A stretch of 6,772 nt of DNA, taken from the NCBI GenBank assembly GCA_007695205.1, contig REEF01000945.1, forward strand, positions 1 through 6,772, read 5' to 3'. Below the pieces are notes generated by a model. The model did not search any database and was not told the DNA's origin. It was given only the letters and a program-made list of their open reading frames with translations. Source of the DNA: Planctomycetaceae bacterium. Lineage in GTDB: Bacteria > Planctomycetota > Planctomycetia > Pirellulales > Pirellulaceae. Of this stretch, positions 1 through 6,590 are shown in pieces. The position numbers were made by a program, and so were the translations under genes. The first letter of the stretch is position 1; the number at the start of each line of letters is the position of its first letter.

Positions 1-68
1 TGGACGACCGGCAGGATGGCCCCGACGTTCGGTTGTCTCGGGACGATGCGTCGTTGTCGTTTGGGCAT
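1..68 (-). CDS. N-terminal start of an unidentified downstream gene (partial)
   Basis: An ATG at 66-68 is preceded by GGAG (78-81) with a nine-base spacer and opens a frame without stops to the left edge, 22 codons. The start reads MPKRQRRIVPRQP, strongly basic, and continues into a hydrophobic NVGAILPVV. It lies 44 bases after the stop of the small ORF, so it could still be in the same transcript. The fragment is too short to assign a family. Its basic start followed by a hydrophobic stretch is compatible with a nucleic-acid-binding or membrane-associated protein, but neither can be claimed. Confidence 0.5.
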   Translation of the reverse strand, partial: MPKRQRRIVPRQPNVGAILPVV

Positions 69-112
69 GGGCGGTTTCTCCAGGGTTCGCGGTTATTCAC
101 AGGCTGGCCTCG
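69..112. other. Short intergenic gap with no terminator seen
   Basis: The 44 bases between the small ORF and the next gene hold only the GGAG ribosome binding site (78-81). No GC-rich hairpin followed by a T run is visible in either orientation, which is consistent with transcription continuing past brxL. Confidence 0.5.
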
Positions 113-295
113 CTAACGTAGACTCCCGGCCGCGGCATCGACTGGCGGATAGCACATGATCCCCCAGTCCTCGTCAGCACCGTGGTCGATCCAAACCAAC
201 AGCAGAGTCGGTATCAGCTTCCCCATCAGGGCCGTGCAGTGTTTCACGGCCGTACGGGTCTGGTCAGAGTGCAGGTTGTTTGACATATCGATCAT
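113..295 (-). CDS. Small unknown ORF overlapping the brxL stop (57-60 residues)
   Basis: Once the brxL frame is restored, its TGA (292-294) overlaps an ATG (293-295) as ATGA, the same junction type as in the three upstream gene pairs. The ORF runs 60 residues to a TAG at 113-115. It begins MIDMSNNLHSDQTRTAVKHC, has a short hydrophobic run LIPTLLLVWI (27-36) that is too short for a clear membrane helix, then an acidic stretch with DHGADEDWG, and ends AAAGSLR. AGGA (296-299) abuts the first ATG but lies nine bases from a second in-frame ATG (284-286), so the real start may be M4, giving 57 residues. I recognise no family. Support comes from junction architecture and an uninterrupted frame; such a short ORF could still be chance. 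In the sequence as given it is in frame with brxL and would be fused to it. Confidence 0.5.
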   Translation of the reverse strand: MIDMSNNLHSDQTRTAVKHCTALMGKLIPTLLLVWIDHGADEDWGIMCYPPVDAAAGSLR

Positions 296-2341
296 TCCTG
301 AATCGCCTTCAGCAAAGCTTCGCGACCGTCGGTGAAGAACTGGATGTCGACTTTTGTGGCCATGTCGTCGGACAGGTCGAACAACTGGCGGCGACAGGCG
401 ACGGGCATCAGTAGGGCGGTGGCGCCCTTTTTCCACGGCCATTTCGGCGACGGTGACGGCGTTGTGGATGGGCTCGATGGAACCGCCCAGGTTGATCTCG
501 CCGATGATGATCAGGCCGCCGCGGGTGGTCTTCTTGAGCAAGGCGGTACACATGGCGACCAGGATGGCGACTCCCAGCTTGGCGCCGGATTTCGATGCGT
601 CGAAGGCCCGGAGCTGCACGCTGAATTCGTGCTGCCGTGGGTCTTTATCGCCGACCAGTTGGGCCGCGCGGGCGTACAGGTTCTGTTCGGCGTAAGCCAC
701 CGACTCGCGGAATGCGGTGGGGACCGGCTTGTTCAAGATCCGCACGCCTGATCCGGGGCCTTCGTTCACTTCGATGCGGTACAGACCCGGATGCTCGTCC
801 TGGCCGCCGGGCGAAATCGTCCAGACCTGGCCCGGTTCCAACGGATCGCTGCCGATGCCGCCTTCGCTTTGCAACTCCGGCGTGGACACGAACCGTTCGA
901 CTCCATCGCTGCCCATGACGTAGCTGAAATGCGTGTTGCGAAACTCGGCCGCGCCGATCCGCTTCTGTTGCTCCTTGACGCGCCGCCGGGATTCCAGCGC
1001 CAAGCGAACGGCCCATTCCAGGTCCGCATCCGGCACGGCCGCCGCACTGCTAGGGTACAACAGCTTGAGCAGGCCGCTGACCGTTTTGTTGACGGCGTTC
1101 GTATCGCGACCGCTGAGCGCGCCGCCAAAATGCACACGACCCTGCAACGAAGCCACGCGACTCTGGTTGCGCAATTGGCTCCAGCATTCCGACAGAAAAT
1201 CGCTGACCAAGCCGAAATGGTCGGTCAGCAGTTCTTTGCTGACCTTGGGCACGTCCCAGCCGGGCAGATACCCGTGGATACGGTCCATGAAAGCCGTATC
1301 GTCACGCATCTCGGGCGGCATGGGACCGAGCAGATGGCCGATCCGCTGCTGGTGTTCGACGTCGACTTCGAAATTGCCGACCAGCACGATCGAGCCGTCG
1401 GCGCGGATGCTCTCTTTGCCCCGGCTGAATTCGCCCGATTCCATGTAGCCCTTCATGATGTTGACGCCGTCCTTCTGATCGAACGAGATGCCCGACACCT
1501 CGTCGAAACAGACCACGTCGTACTGGCAGACCAGGCCGCGTTGGCCGGTGGCGTTGTTGACGAACATGCGGGCCACCGTGGCCTTGCCGCCCGAGATCAG
1601 GTGCGCGTAGGGCGAAATCTGCTGGAACAGATGGCTCTTGCCCGTACCTCGCGGTCCCAGTTCGACCATGTTGTAGTTGCGTTCGACGAACGGGACCATC
1701 CGCAACAGAAAGGCATCCTTGGCCCGGTCGCACAGCCCGGCCGACTCGATGCCGATGCTCCGCAACAGCAGCGTCTTCCAGTCGTCGGTGCTGAACTGCG
1801 CCCTTGCCCCAGCCAGATCATCCAACACGTCGCGTTTGGATAGTTGGATCTCCCGCAGACCTTCGATACCGAACGGGCGGCCGTTCTTCTCCTGGGCGAT
1901 GGCCCCGTCGTAAGCCAAGTTGATCTCGGCATAGAAGCCGCCGGTCAACATGCGTTCGTGCTGGCGAACCATGTCCGAGCCGATGCGGGCGTCGTTTAAC
2001 TGCAGGCTAGGCAGCGTGGCCAGATACGAATCGGTCTTGGCGTCCAAGCGGGCGCTCAGCAGATCGATGATCTTCACGTCGCCTTTTTCTTTCGCCCGCG
2101 ATTTGAATAGCTCTTCCTCGCCGGCCTTGACCGTGCGATCCGCCAATTGCCGCTGGACGATCTCGATGCCTTCATCGATCTCTTCCGGATCGGTGCTGGC
2201 GCAGTAACGGCCCAGCAAGAATTCCACCACGTAGGTCGGCACTGGGAACTGGCGGCTGAAGGTCCGGACCAGATCCTTGCGGACCAGGTATCCATCGAGC
2301 GTTGCGGCGGCCAGCCGGTCGATTGTGTCCAGTTTGATCAT
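292..2341 (-). CDS. brxL: BREX Lon-like AAA+ protein BrxL, with a +1-base frameshift near its C-terminus
   Basis: The first 639 residues read as a complete BrxL (TIGR02688/BrxL_ATPase): an N-terminal DNA-binding-type region (about 1-180), Walker A GPRGTGKS (229-236, K235), Walker B VVCFDE (276-281), a sensor-1-like VLVGN (319-323, N323), and FMDRIHGYLPGW (351-362) with a candidate arginine finger. A Lon S16-like domain runs from about 525. In the deposited frame the family sequence stops after VAEMAVEKG and becomes unrelated, arginine-rich text. The next frame carries the missing end, TALLMPVACRR through DMATKVDIQFF, and finishes at a TGA (292-294). Removing one A or one G from the run AAAAAGGG (425-432) restores EKGATALLMPV and gives 682 residues, the usual BrxL length. 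BrxL is a ring-forming AAA+ DNA-binding factor needed for type 1 phage restriction. If the indel is real, the protein loses its last 43 family residues and reads into the next ORF, ending at 113 (742 residues). Confidence 0.93.
296..299 (-). promoter_or_regulatory. Possible Shine-Dalgarno AGGA for the small ORF
   Basis: AGGA formed by the last brxL codons (CAG GAA TGA). It directly abuts the ATG at 295 but is well spaced (9 bases) from the ATG at 286, which favours the shorter 57-residue product unless start is by coupled re-initiation. Confidence 0.4.
421..432 (-). other. Frameshift site in brxL at the AAAAAGGG run
   Basis: On the minus strand five A are followed by three G and then CGCC. 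The upstream frame reads GAA AAA GGG CGC CAC, while the conserved downstream frame needs GAA AAA GGC GCC ACC (or GAA AAG GGC GCC ACC). One base is therefore in excess. Adjacent homopolymers make this a likely place for a sequencing or assembly error, or for a slippage mutation. Confidence 0.85.
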
Positions 2342-4680
2342 TCGTCGCCTCCACCCACTACAGTCTCCTGTTGTGCAACCAGGGAATCATCCGAAGCCAG
2401 AATCACGATTGTCGCTTCGTGCCCTGTCAGATCCTCGTCGGCAACTACCACCGAAGTCAAGCCGTCCTGTTTCAGTGGCCGCACGCGCCGCGCGATGCTA
2501 GTCGTCGGGTTGCCCGCGTGGGTACGTAGATCCAGCCGCAGACCGGTCGGATCGCCTGCGATCGCCACTTTGCACCGCAGACCCTGCCAGGTGACCTCCT
2601 GGATCGTCACACCACTGGTTGCAGCGTTGGAACCGGCACTGCCGACAGTCAGACTCAGCAGCAGACATTCCTGCAAACTGATCCCTCCGTGCGTGTACTC
2701 GATGCCAGCCCGGTAACAATGGACGCCCGATGCCAAAGCGAAGTGTTGATTCGGGTTCCAGTGCCACGGGAACATCGTCTCCTTCGTCGACGCACCGGGC
2801 TTGATCACCGCACATCTGCCCCAAGTGTTCTCCGACAGCGCAGCGGGCAACTTGGTCTTGGGCAGTCCCTTCGGCGGCAGCAGCCAGCCGTGGTCGCTGA
2901 CGATCCGGATGGACTTCCAACCAGCCTGCAGCAGTTGCAGCACCCGATCTCGAACCTCGACCAGCAGCCGGTCCAGGTGTCGGACCAGTTGCCAGCCTCG
3001 CTTATGGCCCAGCCCATCGATTTCGCCAAACTCGGTCCAGGCTTTACCGCTTGGATCGCCCGATTCGGTAGCACCTAGGGTTTGCCAACCTTCGACGCCC
3101 AGCAACTTGGTCAGATGGTAACCGCCTCTGAGCGACTGGCCGGTCTCAGCAACCGTGGGTTCGAAGTCTACGTTGATGTCTTGCCCAGCGATCAAATGCC
3201 GGACCGGGGAAACGGCCGGTTTCCCCGTGGCGGTAACGCTCGGCAACGCTGCCCAGCCCGTTTGCGGTTCCACCGAGCAGCCTGATTCCGCGAGCATCGC
3301 TTCCAGCGACTTGGCCAGATCGTACCGCAGTCCGTCGACGAACAGGATGCAGGTTCCATCCCAGTTGGTTTTCGAAGGACGTTTGGTTGGTTCCACGCCC
3401 GGATACCCCCCAGTGGCCACACGCGATTGCAAATGACGCGCTGCCTCGTCGCACCACGGCAGATAGACGGTGCAGATCGCCGCTTGGACAGCCTTGACGT
3501 CTTCCGGTTTCTGCACGGCGGCCAAGGCGGCGACGACCGCCGCGTCCGCTCGCCATGCGCCGGCCTGATAGGCGGACGCCATGTCCTTGGGTTGTCCAGC
3601 GGCCAGGCTCTGACTGGTTACCTTCGCCAGTTCGGCCAGATGCTCGAGCGAGTGGGCCAGCGGCGCCTGTCCTAATTGTGCCCAGACGCAACCGCGACGG
3701 GGTCCATGCTGCTGTTCGGTCGTCACCAGCAAGTCTCGCGCCTCGTGCGCCGGCAGCTCAGCCGTTTGCTGTAACTGGTGCCGCAAGTTGGCTTCTTCCG
3801 TCTGATTCCATTTAGGCCAGCCGCTCCGGTCCGTGAACAGGTCGCGGGGCATCTGCGTCCGGTCGATCAGCGACGGCACCACCACGTAGCGTTGGGGGGC
3901 TTCGCAGAACCGGTCCCAGACCGCCTGCCACGGGCCTTTGCGTTCGGCCAGGCACTCCGCGCCCTTGAGCGGTCCGTCCTGATCCGGATCGAAACCCAGT
4001 TGCGACTTGCACACCTCGACGAACCCGAGCCAGGCGTTTTCGTCGCGGGCTGCCTTGAAGGCTTCGCCCTGGTCCAGCCACTGCAACAGATCCCGCACAG
4101 GATCGCCGCCCGACAGTAGCGTGTTGAAATAGTCTTTGTCCAGGTGTCTTCCCGCCAGCCGGTCCAGCTCTTCGTCCAGCAGGACGTACAGGGCCAGTTG
4201 CATCGCATGCTTGGCATCCTTGTCCTGAGCGACATCTAATCCCAGACCGCCTTGGTTGGATTTCAAGAACGCCAGGATGGTCCAGTCCTTGGCATTCACT
4301 TGTGACCAGATCACGCCCCGATACTGAAGTTCGGCCAACGGCTTGAGCCGATCCGGGCACGATTCGACCGCCCGCAGATCTTGTCGGCTGACACCAGGCA
4401 GGTAGATGACCGGTGCAGGGGGATCGGACGGCTCGGTCGGATTCCCTCCCGCCAGCCTCGCAATCGCACAGCGCAGCCAGATCGCGGGGCCGATTCGTTT
4501 CTCGGGCGAATAATCCCCCAATTGCAGCAGTTCCGGCATCTCGTTCTGCAAGCGCGGCACCACCGGTTCCCATTGCCGATCGCCGTCGGGCCACAGGATG
4601 CACGCAGGCGCCGCCTGGACGTCCGGATTGTGGACCGCCGCACTGCGGATCGCTTTGATTAAGCGTTCGATGATCTTCAT
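2338..4680 (-). CDS. pglZ: BREX alkaline phosphatase superfamily protein PglZ
   Basis: A protein of 780 residues, close to type 1 BREX PglZ proteins. The C-terminal half carries the PglZ domain (PF08665) with recognisable alkaline-phosphatase-superfamily metal sites: ILFVDGLRYDL (445-455, D449), ALPSVTATGKPAVSP (478-492, the S/T nucleophile region), EIDGLGHKRGW (553-563, D555/H559, a DxxGH metal motif), VSDHGWLLPPKGLPK (594-608, D596/H597) and YTHGGISLQECLL (662-674, H664). The N-terminal 430 residues form the variable helical part. PglZ is a core BREX component required for host methylation and phage restriction; its catalytic reaction is not well established. The ATG at 4680 overlaps the HNH stop by four bases and has GGAGG (4692-4696) eleven bases upstream. 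The TGA at 2338-2340 overlaps the brxL ATG in the same way. No disruption is visible and all metal ligands appear present. Confidence 0.95.
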   Translation of the reverse strand: MKIIERLIKAIRSAAVHNPDVQAAPACILWPDGDRQWEPVVPRLQNEMPELLQLGDYSPEKRIGPAIWLRCAIARLAGGNPTEPSDPPAPVIYLPGVSRQDLRAVESCPDRLKPLAELQYRGVIWSQVNAKDWTILAFLKSNQGGLGLDVAQDKDAKHAMQLALYVLLDEELDRLAGRHLDKDYFNTLLSGGDPVRDLLQWLDQGEAFKAARDENAWLGFVEVCKSQLGFDPDQDGPLKGAECLAERKGPWQAVWDRFCEAPQRYVVVPSLIDRTQMPRDLFTDRSGWPKWNQTEEANLRHQLQQTAELPAHEARDLLVTTEQQHGPRRGCVWAQLGQAPLAHSLEHLAELAKVTSQSLAAGQPKDMASAYQAGAWRADAAVVAALAAVQKPEDVKAVQAAICTVYLPWCDEAARHLQSRVATGGYPGVEPTKRPSKTNWDGTCILFVDGLRYDLAKSLEAMLAESGCSVEPQTGWAALPSVTATGKPAVSPVRHLIAGQDINVDFEPTVAETGQSLRGGYHLTKLLGVEGWQTLGATESGDPSGKAWTEFGEIDGLGHKRGWQLVRHLDRLLVEVRDRVLQLLQAGWKSIRIVSDHGWLLPPKGLPKTKLPAALSENTWGRCAVIKPGASTKETMFPWHWNPNQHFALASGVHCYRAGIEYTHGGISLQECLLLSLTVGSAGSNAATSGVTIQEVTWQGLRCKVAIAGDPTGLRLDLRTHAGNPTTSIARRVRPLKQDGLTSVVVADEDLTGHEATIVILASDDSLVAQQETVVGGGDE
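2348..2352 (-). promoter_or_regulatory. Shine-Dalgarno of brxL (GGAGG)
   Basis: GGAGG lies six bases before the brxL ATG (2339-2341), inside the last codons of pglZ. A strong site together with an ATGA overlap suggests brxL can both re-initiate from pglZ translation and recruit ribosomes itself. Confidence 0.7.
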
Positions 4681-5276
4681 AGCAAGCCCTGCCTCCGAGC
4701 TTCGTACCAGACAAACGGAGATCGTCTTCTTAGGAAATCGGCGGAGAAAAAACCTTCGCAGTACTCCTGGAAATGCCGAGACCGCATTTCGCGGCAGGGC
4801 AAGTCGTCCAGTCCTAACCTGTCAATCGTGGCGACCACCTGTTTGCGAACGTCCGGCGGCGCTTCCGGGTTTGCGTAGATCCTGCCTGTCACCAATTCGA
4901 GCTGAAACCAGCCGTCGAGGATCGTGAAGGGATCGAGGGCATCCTCGTAGTCGCGTTTCCGGCAGTTCATGGTCATGCATGCCAGCCGATAGTTGCTCCA
5001 TTCGTAAGCCAGACTAGCCTTCTTCGACTTGGCGACGAAGTGATCTACGGAAACACCGCCCACGATCCGTTCAATGTAGACGCACAGGTAGGCGCAGATT
5101 CCTCCGTAAGCCTCGTGCAGATCGTCCAGACACGCCCGCCAGTAGGGTTCGAGCTGGATCTGGTCGGGCAAAGGCTGATCCATGGCCACTTCCATCCGAC
5201 GGAGGAACGCCAGGCCCTTCTGGCGGACGGCTTGGTCAAAGCGATCGGGCGCTGGCTTCTCCTGAACGGGGATCAT
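4677..5276 (-). CDS. HNH endonuclease-like protein, PtuB/TIGR02646-like
   Basis: A protein of 199 residues, started at the ATG whose last bases form the ATPase stop (ATGA overlap). A longer in-frame ORF starts at 5312, but that would lie 40 bases inside the ATPase gene. A weak GGGTGG sits 5 bases before the chosen ATG, so translation is probably coupled. The core matches the bba-metal HNH fold: GGICAYLC (58-65, C61 and C65, possible zinc ligands), VDHFVAKS (77-84, D78/H79, the first HN motif with the likely catalytic histidine), then YEWSNYRLAC (91-100, N95, C100) and MNCRKRD (103-109), the second half with N104/C105. A DPF motif follows at 115-117. The family is known for nicking or cutting DNA, often under control of an adjacent ATPase. 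Its stop overlaps the pglZ start by four bases. The HNH fold is confident; the target (phage DNA, host DNA or tRNA) cannot be read from sequence. Confidence 0.8.
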   Translation of the reverse strand: MIPVQEKPAPDRFDQAVRQKGLAFLRRMEVAMDQPLPDQIQLEPYWRACLDDLHEAYGGICAYLCVYIERIVGGVSVDHFVAKSKKASLAYEWSNYRLACMTMNCRKRDYEDALDPFTILDGWFQLELVTGRIYANPEAPPDVRKQVVATIDRLGLDDLPCREMRSRHFQEYCEGFFSADFLRRRSPFVWYEARRQGLL

Positions 5277-6565
5277 GGCAGCCACCCTTTCTTCTCGGAA
5301 ACATATCGCCATCGCATCCAGAACGGGTCTGTATCGGAGAGCACGGCGCGCAGTTGGACATCAAGTTGCCTTGCTCGCTCGGTGTCGAAATCTTCATCGG
5401 TCAGTGCTGATGTAGCTTCGTTTAACACGTTCTCGGCTTCCAACGACCTTGCGCTTCCCAGGTCAAAGGCATCGCTTGTCAGCCACATGGCCGCGTCACC
5501 GCGTCGGACAAAGGGACGTTTCCTCAACATGACCCACGGAGCTCCGTTATCGTGCGGCTCCAGGTCCAGGTCAAACCACGCGTCGGTGTGTTCGTCGAAC
5601 AATGGTTCCACGGAGGCCAAGACCAATGGCGAGTGAGTGGTGCCAATCAATTGGACACTGGCTGATTCGCGCAAAGCGTTCATCACATTCAACACCGACC
5701 GGATAATGCGTCGCTGCCAACGCGGATGAAGATGCGACTCGATTTCATCGATCAGAAAGATCACCTGGTCCGTTGGTGGTGCATCGAGCAATCGGCTGGC
5801 CTTGAGATGTTCGTCCCACGTCCACGTCAGGACGTAAGCCAGCGCGATAATCCGACGCATTCCCGCGGAAGCGTGAAGAACCGGGACATCCTGACCGTAG
5901 GGCATTCTGAGCGTTGGAATATCTCTTGCGTCGTCCAGGCTGATGCGCGTCAGTTCGCCCGGAATAATCGGTTTCGATTCGCTTGGCGACAGAACTCGCA
6001 GGGCACCGCACAAATACTTGAAAGTCTGGCCGTTCTCTTTCTGCCAGCCAGACCAGTCCATCACCAAACCATTGCACAATGGACGATGGTCGCGGCTGTG
6101 GAGACCATTCCATACCTCGCCGGGACTAAACACGTAAGCGGGAAGCCGCTCCTGCACATCCCCGTCTTTCCCCGTCCGCCAGTAGTTGCGGGCCGGATCC
6201 CAGACGGCAAAACTGCCATCGGCCATCGCATACAGGACCAGCCCCGGATTGGCCGGTCTGCCGGGCCGGCCCGTCCAGGCTTGATCCAGCCGGTCAAAGC
6301 GGCTGACGTACTGGTCGCCCGTTGCCGTTCCTACCGAAAAAGCGATGGATGCCTCGCCCGGCCCCGAAGGCAGTGCTTTCTTGCCCGCCGTCAACTTTCC
6401 GTTGACCTGCGCAGGCCATTTCCGGGTCAGCGCCCACCAGGCGATGTCCAGCAGGAAGCTCTTGCCCAGGCCGTTGTCGCCCGTCAGCAGATTCAGCCGA
6501 TCGCCGAACTCCAACTCCATGACCGGCGCGGGGCCGACGTTGTTCATCTTCAGGTTCTTGAGCAT
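5273..6565 (-). CDS. AAA_15/AAA_21-type (SMC/ABC-like) ATPase, PtuA-like partner of the HNH protein
   Basis: A protein of 430 residues. It opens with a strand typical of RecF/SMC-like ATPases and reaches Walker A at 29-36 (GDNGLGKS, K35). A long middle section (about 60-225) holds the lid/insertion. HASAGMRR (231-238) sits where the ABC signature belongs and is a degenerate version of it. Walker B is VIFLIDEIESHLHP (268-281, D273/E274), and TTHSPLVLAS (309-318) supplies the H-loop/switch histidine H311. This is the fold of COG3950/AAA_21 defence ATPases, which dimerise on ATP and commonly control a partner nuclease. No TOPRIM nuclease domain follows (the last 110 residues are short and helical), which argues against OLD/GajA. 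The TGA stop overlaps the HNH start by four bases (ATGA), so a two-gene ATPase + HNH unit like Septu PtuA/PtuB is the best comparison. Membership in Septu proper is inference; the ATPase call is firm. Confidence 0.85.
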   Translation of the reverse strand: MLKNLKMNNVGPAPVMELEFGDRLNLLTGDNGLGKSFLLDIAWWALTRKWPAQVNGKLTAGKKALPSGPGEASIAFSVGTATGDQYVSRFDRLDQAWTGRPGRPANPGLVLYAMADGSFAVWDPARNYWRTGKDGDVQERLPAYVFSPGEVWNGLHSRDHRPLCNGLVMDWSGWQKENGQTFKYLCGALRVLSPSESKPIIPGELTRISLDDARDIPTLRMPYGQDVPVLHASAGMRRIIALAYVLTWTWDEHLKASRLLDAPPTDQVIFLIDEIESHLHPRWQRRIIRSVLNVMNALRESASVQLIGTTHSPLVLASVEPLFDEHTDAWFDLDLEPHDNGAPWVMLRKRPFVRRGDAAMWLTSDAFDLGSARSLEAENVLNEATSALTDEDFDTERARQLDVQLRAVLSDTDPFWMRWRYVSEKKGWLP

Positions 6566-6572
6566 CGTTCTT

Positions 6573-6578
6573 CTCCTT
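6573..6578 (-). promoter_or_regulatory. Shine-Dalgarno of the ATPase gene (AAGGAG)
   Basis: On the minus strand AAGGAG is followed by a 7-base spacer and then ATG at 6565. This is a near-ideal ribosome binding site. It decides the start: a longer in-frame ORF begins at an ATG at 6631, but those 22 extra codons overlap the end of the upstream gene, and the conserved N-terminal strand leading to the Walker A motif fits MLKNLKMNNVGP as the natural beginning. Confidence 0.8.
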
Positions 6579-6590
6579 GCCTTTGGCGGC

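Noticed and set aside
425..432. Programmed -1 ribosomal frameshift at A-AAA-AAG/G-type slippery run in brxL
   Set aside because: The conserved tail is in the +1 frame relative to the incoming one; a -1 slip leads elsewhere. The run is better read as an indel.
791..1843. 350-residue plus-strand ORF opposite brxL
   Set aside because: It is the antisense of a clearly recognised BrxL coding region; its protein is low in recognisable motifs and results from GC-rich third positions suppressing stops on the opposite strand.
3812..4714. 300-residue minus-strand ORF overlapping the 5' part of pglZ in another frame
   Set aside because: Composition is rich in R, G and P with no motifs, whereas the pglZ frame over the same bases is continuous with the conserved PglZ domain.
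6236..6275. GC-rich near-palindromic stretch (ggccggtctgccgggccggc) as a terminator or attachment site
   Set aside because: It encodes the Gly/Pro/Arg-rich segment of the ATPase (about residues 97-108), has no T run, and is explained by codon bias.
5273..6565. Gabija (GajA) or OLD-family nuclease
   Set aside because: There is no TOPRIM domain after the ATPase, and the partner is an HNH protein rather than a UvrD-like helicase.
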